Translations under genes and position numbers: made by a program
Origin: FEN-1219 sp964503125
GTDB lineage: Bacteria > Pseudomonadota > Gammaproteobacteria > Steroidobacterales > Rariloculaceae
Assembly: GCA_964503125.1 (NCBI GenBank)
Contig: CAZCZE010000026.1
Span: forward strand, 1-64,000
DNA: 64,000 nt
Direction of reading: 5' to 3'
The notes under the pieces: model-generated
Seen by the model: only the letters and a program-made list of their open reading frames with translations
Database searches by the model: none
What the model was told of the DNA's origin: nothing
Shown here: piece by piece, positions 57,533 through 64,000 of the stretch
Layout: every line of letters starts with the position of its first letter
Position numbering within the stretch: position 1 is the stretch's first letter

Positions 57533-57966
57533 CCGCGCTCTCCGCCGCCGCCGTTACCGAGCCCCGGCAGCGACCACTGCGGCGGCGCGAAACCCGGCGG
57601 GGCAGGGGGCTCGATCAGACCGGACACCTTATGGACGACCGTGTCCGGATCGTTCAGGAGCCTCACGGAGACGTCGACGCGGCGCAGGTTGTCGACGTCG
57701 GTCGCCGCGATCACGATCTCACAGCGCCACTGTTGCCCGGCGAACTCGACCTCTTCGTCGTAGTCGCCTATGGCCGGCCAGGTCGGCGCCACACTAAGAG
57801 CGGTTATCTTGTTGGTCGCGATCCAGCTCGCGAGCGTCTTCTGCTCGATGTAGGCGGCGCTCACGGCGTAGCTATTCAGCGAGTTATGCACCGCCATCAT
57901 GCCGAGCGCCACGATTACGAGCGCGACCATCGCCTCGATGAGCGTGAAGCCCGCAGATTTCGCGCG
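57529..57966 (-). CDS. gspI: Type II secretion system minor pseudopilin I (ATT start)
   Basis: The prepilin signature GFTLIEAMVALVIVALGMM is encoded upstream of the first available ATG (57930), which would delete the cleavage site. Reading back, the only plausible start is an ATT whose first base lies at about 57977, overlapping the gspH TAG stop (ATTAG). GAGGAAG precedes it by 7-8 nt, and the frame meets a TGA a few codons further up with no ATG, GTG, TTG or CTG between. The leader would be (M)SAARAKSAG/F. The span given covers the secure coding part; the ATT adds a few codons. About 149 residues, normal for GspI. Confidence 0.85.
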   Translation of the reverse strand, partial: RAKSAGFTLIEAMVALVIVALGMMAVHNSLNSYAVSAAYIEQKTLASWIATNKITALSVAPTWPAIGDYDEEVEFAGQQWRCEIVIAATDVDNLRRVDVSVRLLNDPDTVVHKVSGLIEPPAPPGFAPPQWSLPGLGNGGGGERG

Positions 57967-57973
57967 AGCGGCG

Positions 57974-58540
57974 CTAATCGAAGTCTTCCTCGGTAACCGT
58001 CACGGTGCCGTCGAGCTCGGCCGCGAGCTCGTAGTGCCCGTCGTTGCCGTAGCGCGCGAGCTCAATCGTGAACGGCGTGACCTCGCCGCTCGACAACAGC
58101 ATTATTTGCGGTTCCGGATTGTCGACGTCTCGCGACTCGAAATCCCGCTCGAGCGGCACTTCGCGGCCGTCGAGGAAGAGTCTCATAGCGAGCTGCGGGC
58201 GAAACGTGTACCGCTCGAGCAACTCGTCGGTCAGCGGCTCGACCCACTTCGATTGCTGGTAGTCGAACACGAAGAAACGGTAGCCCGTCTCCGTGAACAT
58301 GACGCCGTAGTCGCGGGTCTGCATGAGCGCTTCCTCGTTGAGCAGGCCGATCATGCTGCGCAGCCTACGGGTCTCTTGCTCGATCTCGCGGTCGTTGCCG
58401 AGCGCACCCATCGACAACGTCGCGGCGCCCACGAGCAAGCCGATGATGGCGACGACGACGAGGAGCTCGAGCAGCGTGAAGCCGCGTTGTGCGTTCGGCG
58501 CCGCGGCGTCGCTAGAGATCCCAGTTACCGATGTCGGCAT
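57974..58540 (-). CDS. gspH: Type II secretion system minor pseudopilin H
   Basis: 188 residues from ATG 58540, overlapping the gspG 3' end by 29 bp. Leader MPTSVTGISSDAAAPNAQRG then FTLLELLVVVAIIGLLVGAA (Glu5 present); the 20-residue leader is long but acceptable. The body has RLRSMIGLLNEEALMQTRDY and FFVFDYQQSKWVEP. Upstream ATGs in this frame lie deep inside gspG and are rejected. Confidence 0.88.
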   Translation of the reverse strand: MPTSVTGISSDAAAPNAQRGFTLLELLVVVAIIGLLVGAATLSMGALGNDREIEQETRRLRSMIGLLNEEALMQTRDYGVMFTETGYRFFVFDYQQSKWVEPLTDELLERYTFRPQLAMRLFLDGREVPLERDFESRDVDNPEPQIMLLSSGEVTPFTIELARYGNDGHYELAAELDGTVTVTEEDFD

Positions 58541-58949
58541 TGATGCCTTCGCCGCCTTCCTGACGATCGGCGCCGTGGGTGAACACGTCGAACTCGCCGT
58601 GCTGGCCCGGGTGAGCATAGCGGTACGGCTGATCCCAGGGATCGACGGGAATGCGTGGCAGGTGCTGGTGCCAATTCGGAGCGCTGGCTTCGCCGGGGCT
58701 CTGCACGAGCGCCTGGAGGCCCTCCGACGTGCTCGGGTAACGGAAGTTATCGAGCCGGTAGAGGTTCAACGACGTCTCGATGAGGCGGATGTCGCTCTTG
58801 GCGCGATTGGCTGCGGCCGTGTCGATCTGCCTCATGAAATTCGGCGCGATCATAGCGGCCAACAGCCCGATGATGACGACGACCACCATGATCTCGAGCA
58901 ACGTGAAGCCTTGCTCGGAGAAGCGGAGCGGTGCTCTGATGACGCGCAT
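58512..58949 (-). CDS. gspG: Type II secretion system major pseudopilin G
   Basis: 145 residues, standard for GspG: leader ending RFSEQG/FTLLEIMVVVVIIGLLAAM, RQIDTAAANRAKSDIRLIET, the Ca-loop region ending VDPWDQPYRYAHPGQHGEFD and the signature C-terminus GADRQEGGEGINADIGNWDL. It is the shaft subunit of the pseudopilus and the first gene of the gspG-N run. gspC, D, E and F are not adjacent. Confidence 0.96.
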   Translation of the reverse strand: MRVIRAPLRFSEQGFTLLEIMVVVVIIGLLAAMIAPNFMRQIDTAAANRAKSDIRLIETSLNLYRLDNFRYPSTSEGLQALVQSPGEASAPNWHQHLPRIPVDPWDQPYRYAHPGQHGEFDVFTHGADRQEGGEGINADIGNWDL

Positions 58950-59024
58950 GCAACTACCTTGGACTCAGCTGGCAAACTGCCGAAGAATCCGACCGAAGAT
59001 AACACAAGAGGTTCACGGGTTTTT

Positions 59025-59645
59025 GTGACGCCAGACGGCATTCCCGGCCAGCCCAGCGTCGTCGCCAGGCGACTGCGGGATTGGTGGGCGATACTAGGTC
59101 TACTGCTCGTCTGCGTGGCGCTCGCGGCGGCCGGCGACGTGGGGCGCGAGCTCGGTCGCTACGACCGCGACGCGCTCGCCGCGGGCGAGTATTGGCGGCT
59201 GGTTTCCGGGCACTTGGTGCACCTCGGCTGGGGCCACCTCTGGCCCAATCTTGCCGCATTGCTCGTCATCGGCGTGCTGTTCGAGGGGACGCTGCGGAGC
59301 GCCGATTGGTTGCTCACGGCGCTCGTCGCGGGCGGTGCCATCGACGCCGGGCTTTTTTTCCTCGACCCCGAGGTGCGGTGGTACGTCGGCTTGTCCGGCG
59401 TGCTGCACGGCTTCGTCGCGGCCGGCGCGTTCGAGTTGCTGCTGCGGCGACAGGCGCTCGGCGCGATCCTGGGCGCTGGGCTTTGTGCCAAGCTCGCGTT
59501 CGAGCAGACCGTCGGACCGGTGCCGTTCACGGCCGGGGCGGTCGGCGGTCCCGTCATCGTGGCGGCACATCTCTACGGCGCCGCGGGCGGGCTCCTGGCC
59601 GCGGCCGCCGCAAGCTTCGTTCGACGCCGGTTTTCGCGGGTATAA
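59025..59645 (+). CDS. Rhombosortase-type rhomboid serine protease
   Basis: 206 residues from GTG 59025, about six membrane segments. The catalytic Ser lies in YVGLSGVLHGFVAAGAFELL (GxSGxxHG, about residue 122) and the catalytic His in VAAHLYGAAGGLL (about residue 178). The short length and LSGVLHG motif match rhombosortases, which trim GlyGly-CTERM tails from type II secretion substrates in relatives. It is divergently transcribed from gspG, supporting that link. No GlyGly-CTERM substrate was found in the window. Confidence 0.8.
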   Translation: MTPDGIPGQPSVVARRLRDWWAILGLLLVCVALAAAGDVGRELGRYDRDALAAGEYWRLVSGHLVHLGWGHLWPNLAALLVIGVLFEGTLRSADWLLTALVAGGAIDAGLFFLDPEVRWYVGLSGVLHGFVAAGAFELLLRRQALGAILGAGLCAKLAFEQTVGPVPFTAGAVGGPVIVAAHLYGAAGGLLAAAAASFVRRRFSRV

Positions 59646-59680
59646 TTCCGCGCCTCGCCGAGCACAGCAGCAAGCCGATC

Positions 59681-60442
59681 ATGGACGTGTCCTCGTACCC
59701 TAAGTTTCCGGGCATCCAGGGGCGCGTGGCGCTCATCACGGGCGCCTCGCGCGGCATCGGCCGCGCGATCGCCGAAGCGCTCGCGCGCCAAGGGGCGACG
59801 GTCGTCGGCACGGCGACGAGCGAGCAGGGCGCAGTCGCCATCAGCGAGTGGATCGCGCCCCTGTCGGCGGCGAGCCGCGGCGCCGTGCTCGACGTGGGCA
59901 GCGACGCCTCGGTCGAGAGCTTGTTCGCCGGGCTCGCCAACTCGCCGGAAATACTCGTCAACAACGCGGGCATCACGCGCGACAACCTGTTGATGCGAAT
60001 GAAGCCCGAAGAGTGGAACGACGTCGTGTCGACGAACCTGTCGTCGCTCTATCGAGTCTGCAAGGCGAGCTTGCGCGGCATGATGAAGGCCCGCTACGGA
60101 CGCATCATCAACGTGAGCTCCGTCGTCGGCTTGATCGGCAACGCCGGGCAAACGAACTACGCAGCGGCCAAGGCCGGCATGATCGGCTTCACGAAGTCGC
60201 TGGCGCGCGAGATCGCTTCGCGCAACGTCACCGTCAACGTGGTCGCGCCGGGCTTCATCGAGACCGACATGACGCGCGCGCTCGATGAAAAGCAGGTCCA
60301 AGCCCTACGCGAGCAGATTCCGCTCGCAAGGCTCGGCGCAAGCGGCGACGTTGCCGCGGCGGTGACGTTCCTGGCCTCCGAACTGGCCGGTTACATCACG
60401 GGCGAAACGCTCAACGTCAACGGCGGACTATCGATGCAGTGA
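59681..60442 (+). CDS. fabG: 3-oxoacyl-ACP reductase
   Basis: FabG reduces beta-ketoacyl-ACP with NADPH in fatty-acid elongation. 253 residues of the short-chain dehydrogenase fold: VALITGASRGIGRAIAEALA, EILVNNAGITRDNLLMRM, INVSSVVGLIGNAGQTNYAA (Ser) with the YxxxK pair in NYAAAKAGMIGFTKSLARE, and GFIETDMTRAL. ATG 59681. A TATAAT hexamer at 59641-59646 could be its -10. fabH and fabD, usual upstream partners, are absent here. Confidence 0.94.
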   Translation: MDVSSYPKFPGIQGRVALITGASRGIGRAIAEALARQGATVVGTATSEQGAVAISEWIAPLSAASRGAVLDVGSDASVESLFAGLANSPEILVNNAGITRDNLLMRMKPEEWNDVVSTNLSSLYRVCKASLRGMMKARYGRIINVSSVVGLIGNAGQTNYAAAKAGMIGFTKSLAREIASRNVTVNVVAPGFIETDMTRALDEKQVQALREQIPLARLGASGDVAAAVTFLASELAGYITGETLNVNGGLSMQ

Positions 60443-60562
60443 CGGATATCGAGCGGCCCAGCGCGCGATAATCCAGCGATTGTCAACGGAATTCCGGGGG
60501 CCGCAACCGCCCGAGAGGTCGGTAGAATGGCCCCATCGATTCCAATACAATACGCGCCACAT

Positions 60563-60585
60563 CGGCCGGGCCCATGGTCCGGCCG
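60563..60585 (+). other. GC-rich hairpin in the acpP leader
   Basis: Perfect 7-bp inverted repeat CGGCCGG/CCGGCCG with a 9-nt loop, 23 bp ahead of the acpP ATG and just before an AT-rich ribosome-binding region (AATTAATAAGGGG). It may stabilise or tune the very abundant acpP message. Confidence 0.35.
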
Positions 60586-60608
60586 GTCAATTAATAAGGG
60601 GTACGAAC

Positions 60609-60851
60609 ATGAGCAGCGTCGAAGATCAGGTCAGAGGGATCATTGCCGAACAACTCGGCCTCAAAGCCGAGGAAATCAAGAACGACGCATCATTCGTCGA
60701 CGACCTCGGTGCCGATTCGTTGGACACCGTGGAGCTCGTCATGGCCCTCGAAGAGGAGTTCGAGACCGAGATCCCCGACGAGGAAGCCGAGAAGATCACC
60801 ACGGTCCAACACGCCATCGACTATATTCGCGCCCGCCAAAACGAGGCCTAA
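60609..60851 (+). CDS. acpP: Acyl carrier protein
   Basis: 80 residues: MSSVEDQVRGIIAEQLGLKA and the phosphopantetheine site DDLGADSLDTVELVMALEEE (Ser about residue 38), acidic as expected, ending AIDYIRARQNEA. It carries growing acyl chains for FabG and FabF. AAGGGG lies 8-9 nt before ATG 60609. Earlier in-frame starts run through the leader hairpin and are rejected. Confidence 0.97.
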   Translation: MSSVEDQVRGIIAEQLGLKAEEIKNDASFVDDLGADSLDTVELVMALEEEFETEIPDEEAEKITTVQHAIDYIRARQNEA

Positions 60852-60910
60852 GCACGGCCTAGCATTGGGCAAGTCAATCGCACGTCCTTCTTCAAGCGCG
60901 TCTACCGACC

Positions 60911-62152
60911 GTGTCTAAACGGCGAGTCGTCGTCACCGGCCTCGGCCTCATCTCACCCGTCGGCAACACCGTGGCCGAGAGCTGGAACAACGTGCGCGAC
61001 GGCGTGAGCGGCATCGGCCCCATCGAGCATTTCGACGCGAGCGCTTTCACGACGCACTTCGCCGGCACGATCCGCAACTTCGACATCGACCAGTACCTCG
61101 AGCCGAAAGAAGCGCGCAAGTGCGATCCCTTCATGCACTACGGCATCGCAGCGTCGATGCAAGCGATGAAGGACTCGGGGCTCGCGGTCAAGGAAGCGGA
61201 CGCGCACCGCTACGGCGTCGCGATGGGCTCCGGAATAGGCGGTGTCAGCACGATCGAGGCCAACCACTCGAAGTGGCTCGAGGGCGGCCCGCGGAAGATT
61301 TCCCCGTTCTTCGTTCCCGGCACCATCATCAACATGATCTCGGGCCACGTCTCAATCAAATTCGGATTGACGGGTCCCAATCTCGGGGTCGTCACTGCGT
61401 GCACGACGAGCACGCACTGCATCGGCTTGGCGACACGGCTCATTCAATGCGGCGACGCCGACTTTATGCTGGCCGGCGGCGCCGAGTTCGCGACGACCCC
61501 GCTCGGTCTCGGCGGCTTCTGCGCGGCGCGCGCGCTGTCGACGCGCAACGACGACCCGAAGCGCGCGAGCCGTCCCTGGGATCGCGACCGTGACGGCTTC
61601 GTGCTCTCCGACGGCGCCGGCTGCGTTGCGCTCGAGGAGTACGAGCACGCCAAAGCGCGCGGCGCGCGCATCTACGCCGAGTTCGCGGGCTTCGGTATGA
61701 GCGCCGACGCCCATCACATCACGGCACCCGCGGAGAACGGGCAGGGCGCCTATCAGTGCATGGTCAACGCCATGCGCGACGCCGGCTTGAACCCGGACCA
61801 AATCGGGTACGTCAACGCTCACGGCACGTCGACGCCGCTCGGCGACCTCGCGGAGACCGTCGCGATCAAACGCGCCTTCGGCGATGGAGCGAAGAAAGTG
61901 GCCGTGAGCTCGACGAAGTCCACGACCGGCCACATGGTCGGCGCCGCCGGCGGCGCCGAGGCCGTGTTCACGATTCTCGCCCTAAACGATCAGATCGTCC
62001 CTCCCACGATCAATCTCGACAACCAGGATCCGGCCTGCGATCTCGACTACACGCCGAACACGGCGCGTGCCGTGAAGCTCGAAGCGGGACTCTCGAACTC
62101 GTTCGGCTTCGGCGGCACGAACGGCACGGTCGTCTTCAAGCGTTTGCGCTGA
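60911..62152 (+). CDS. fabF: 3-oxoacyl-ACP synthase II
   Basis: FabF condenses malonyl-ACP with acyl-ACP. 413 residues from GTG 60911: RRVVVTGLGLISPVGNTVAE, the nucleophile Cys in GVVTACTTSTHCIGLATRLI (family usually ACATS; here CTTST), His in GYVNAHGTSTPLGDLAETVA, Lys and His in KSTTGHMVGAAGGAEAVFTI and NSFGFGGTNGTVVF. The Thr replacements beside the Cys are slightly unusual. It follows acpP in the conserved cluster order. Confidence 0.95.
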   Translation: MSKRRVVVTGLGLISPVGNTVAESWNNVRDGVSGIGPIEHFDASAFTTHFAGTIRNFDIDQYLEPKEARKCDPFMHYGIAASMQAMKDSGLAVKEADAHRYGVAMGSGIGGVSTIEANHSKWLEGGPRKISPFFVPGTIINMISGHVSIKFGLTGPNLGVVTACTTSTHCIGLATRLIQCGDADFMLAGGAEFATTPLGLGGFCAARALSTRNDDPKRASRPWDRDRDGFVLSDGAGCVALEEYEHAKARGARIYAEFAGFGMSADAHHITAPAENGQGAYQCMVNAMRDAGLNPDQIGYVNAHGTSTPLGDLAETVAIKRAFGDGAKKVAVSSTKSTTGHMVGAAGGAEAVFTILALNDQIVPPTINLDNQDPACDLDYTPNTARAVKLEAGLSNSFGFGGTNGTVVFKRLR

Positions 62153-62234
62153 CGACGGCGGGCACCGTCTCGACATGACGGGTGCGCTCCCTTCTGTTAC
62201 AAGACGCTTTGGGCAGTCGCCTGGCAGTCGCTCC

Positions 62235-63056
62235 GTGACCACCCTTTGGCTCGTAAACGGACAGCCGACCGGTGTCGATCCCGCCGACCGCGGGCTCGCA
62301 TACGGTGACGGCTTGTTCGAGACGATGGCCATCCGGGACGGGCAGATCCGCTGGCTCGATTTGCACCTCGACCGTCTCGAGGAAGGCTGCCGCCGGCTCG
62401 CGATCCCCACACCGTCCCGCGCTGCGCTCGAGCACGAGATCCGCGCCCATTGCCCGCGTCAGGGCCGCGCCGTGGCCAAGCTCATCGTCACGCGCGGCTC
62501 CGGCCCGCGCGGCTATGCGCCACCCGAGCATGCCGCGCCGACGCGCGTGCTCGGCATCTCGGCGTGGCCGGATTTTCCGGCTACCCCTTACCACGACGGG
62601 ATCGCCGTGTGCGTCTGCGACCTTCGGCTCGGCGAGAACCCCGCGCTCGCCGGGCTCAAGCACTTGGGCCGCCTCGAGCAAGTGCTTGCAGAGCGCGAGC
62701 TCGCCGGGCGCGGCGCCGACCAGGGGTTGCTGCTCGACGCGAGCGACAACGTCGTCGGCGGAACCAGCAGCAACTTGTTCGCGGTCTTCGGCGCGGAACT
62801 CGTGACGCCGACGTTGCTGCGCTGCGGAATCAAAGGCGTCATGCGGCGGGCCGTGCTCGAAGCCGCGGCAGCGCTCGGCATTCGCGCCGCGGAGCGCGAC
62901 TTCACGTTGGCCCAAGTCCTAGGCGCCGACGAGCTGTTCATGACCAACGCGCTAATCGGCATCCGGCCCGTCGCAATACTCGACGCGCAACGTTTCTCGG
63001 TCGGACCGGTCACGAAGCGGCTCATGGCACATTTGGGGTACGGCGATGGCGCGTAG
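62235..63056 (+). CDS. pabC: Aminodeoxychorismate lyase
   Basis: PabC releases pyruvate from 4-amino-4-deoxychorismate to give 4-aminobenzoate for folate. 273 residues from GTG 62235 (VTTLWLVNGQPTGVDPADRG), matching the usual N-terminus; ATG 62175 would add 20 unlike residues. PLP fold type IV: LAYGDGLFETMAIRDGQ, the Lys in GLKHLGRLEQVLAERE, and DNVVGGTSSNLFAVFG. Between fabF and mltG as in many gammaproteobacteria; its stop overlaps mltG by 11 bp. Confidence 0.92.
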   Translation: MTTLWLVNGQPTGVDPADRGLAYGDGLFETMAIRDGQIRWLDLHLDRLEEGCRRLAIPTPSRAALEHEIRAHCPRQGRAVAKLIVTRGSGPRGYAPPEHAAPTRVLGISAWPDFPATPYHDGIAVCVCDLRLGENPALAGLKHLGRLEQVLAERELAGRGADQGLLLDASDNVVGGTSSNLFAVFGAELVTPTLLRCGIKGVMRRAVLEAAAALGIRAAERDFTLAQVLGADELFMTNALIGIRPVAILDAQRFSVGPVTKRLMAHLGYGDGA

Positions 63057-64000
63057 ACGTGCGTTCGCCGCTCTCGCCGTGTTGGTCGTGCTGGCGCTCG
63101 GCGCTGCGGGTCTCGCGGCGTTCGGCTGGCACACGCTGCACGCGCCCTTGGCGATTCCCGCCGACGGAGCCACGCTCGACGTGGCGAGTGGTACGCCGTT
63201 CTGGCGCGTCACCGTCGACTTGGCGGAACGCGGCCATCTGCGCAACCCCCGGTTGCTCGCGACCTACGCCCGCGCGACGGGCGACGCAACGCGGATTCAC
63301 GCCGGCGAGTATCGGCTTACGCCCGGCATGACGCCGCTGGCCCTGCTCGACAAGCTCGTGGCGGGCGACGTCGTGCTGCATCGGTTGACGATCGTCGAAG
63401 GCTCGCGGTTCGCGGACCTGCTCGCGGCGCTGCGCGCGCATCCGGCCATCGTCGCGAGCGCGCTCGACGGCGACGCGATCATGGCCGCACTCGGCGCGCC
63501 CGGCGTGCACCCCGAGGGCCAGTTCTTCCCCGACACCTATCGGTTCGCGCGCGGCACACCCGACCTCGAGGTGCTGCGCAACGCCCACGCGGCGCTCGTG
63601 ACTCGGCTCGATGCGGCCTGGCGCAATCGCGACCCGGCCATCGCGCTGCGATCCGAATACGAGGCGCTCGTGCTCGCGTCGATCATCGAGAAGGAGACAG
63701 CACTCGCGACCGAACGCCCGCTGGTCGCCGGCGTGTTCCATCGACGGCTCGAGCGCAACATGCGCTTGCAGACCGACCCGACCGTGATCTACGGCCTCGG
63801 CGCGGCGTTCGACGGCAACCTCCGCCGCCGAGACCTCGAGACCGACGGGCCGTACAACACCTACACGCGGGCCGGCCTGCCTCCGACGCCGATCGCGTTG
63901 CCTGGGCAGGGCTCGCTCGAAGCGGCCGTGTCGCCGGACAGCGGCAACGCCATCTATTTCGTCGCCACGGGGCGCAACGATGGCAGTCACTACTTCGCGG
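63046..64000 (+). CDS. mltG: Endolytic murein transglycosylase MltG, 5' part
   Basis: The frame opens at ATG 63046 and runs off the right edge after 318 codons. A basic start and membrane anchor (about residues 5-30, RAFAALAVLVVLALGAAGLA) precede a LysM-like region and the YceG catalytic domain. The conserved Glu sits in ASIIEKETALATERP (about residue 215), followed by VFHRRLERNMRLQTDPTVIY and YNTYTRAGLPPTPIALPGQG. MltG cuts nascent glycan strands and limits their length. tmk and holB commonly follow. Confidence 0.93.
   Translation, partial: MARRRAFAALAVLVVLALGAAGLAAFGWHTLHAPLAIPADGATLDVASGTPFWRVTVDLAERGHLRNPRLLATYARATGDATRIHAGEYRLTPGMTPLALLDKLVAGDVVLHRLTIVEGSRFADLLAALRAHPAIVASALDGDAIMAALGAPGVHPEGQFFPDTYRFARGTPDLEVLRNAHAALVTRLDAAWRNRDPAIALRSEYEALVLASIIEKETALATERPLVAGVFHRRLERNMRLQTDPTVIYGLGAAFDGNLRRRDLETDGPYNTYTRAGLPPTPIALPGQGSLEAAVSPDSGNAIYFVATGRNDGSHYFA

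Noticed and set aside
60443..60608. Sigma-70 promoter for acpP
   Set aside because: TAGAAT and TACAAT hexamers occur but neither has a credible -35 at 16-18 bp.
1..64000. CRISPR arrays, rRNA, prophage and complete insertion sequences
   Set aside because: No regularly spaced direct repeats, rRNA sequence, phage gene run or transposase was recognised.

Overview
This 64 kb window is chromosomal DNA with very high G+C, densely packed and with strong GC3 bias. It comes from a free-living gammaproteobacterium, most likely of the Xanthomonadales/Steroidobacterales/Nevskiales neighbourhood. The clues are a fused aspartate kinase-diaminopimelate decarboxylase (lysAC), a his operon headed by a TrpR-like YerC gene, the infC-rpmI-rplT-pheST-ihfA-merR-tRNA-Pro block, a rhombosortase beside type II secretion genes, and frequent TTG and even ATT/ATC start codons. 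The placement is inferred from gene content and order only.

Layout. Positions 1-7.4 kb are accessory or stress-related: the end of a VOC protein, a lipoprotein amidase, an HTH-VOC fusion, a WYL regulator, a RibD/DHFR-like reductase, then an ECF sigma/NrsF anti-sigma pair followed by an AhpD-like protein and an exported peroxiredoxin-like protein. Next come tRNA-Asn, an aspartate aminotransferase, uvrB and tRNA-Val (7.4-11.1 kb). A more accessory stretch (11.1-16 kb) holds a sigma-54-type promoter driving a DUF3471-ankyrin-beta-lactamase protein, two poorly characterised proteins and a secreted matrixin-like protease. The translation block (infC, with an ATC start, to tRNA-Pro) fills 16-21.6 kb. 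It is followed by an ATPase-FHA protein convergent with a nucleotide-cyclase-like protein.

From 24.3 to 42.7 kb lies amino-acid biosynthesis. ilvD-lysAC runs rightward. The nine-gene his operon (yerC, hisG, D, C, B, H, A, F, E) and the ilvC-ilvE-leuCDB operon run leftward. The ilv/leu operon has a readable attenuator: a short leader peptide with three consecutive Val codons, an antiterminator and a terminator. The his operon has a promoter with a palindrome just after the predicted start site, suited to the TrpR-like first gene. In HisB the first motif of the phosphatase domain is degenerate.

From 42.7 to 64 kb: a peroxiredoxin flanked by two copies of a long palindromic repeat whose stems have co-varied, the electron-transfer flavoprotein etfBA, a sulfurtransferase, alaA with an AddB/AddA-like nuclease-helicase pair, a type II secretion gene run gspG-H-I-J-K-L-M-N (gspI with an ATT start), a rhombosortase, and the fatty-acid cluster fabG-acpP-fabF-pabC-mltG, which runs off the right edge. 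No CRISPR array, prophage, rRNA or complete insertion sequence was seen.
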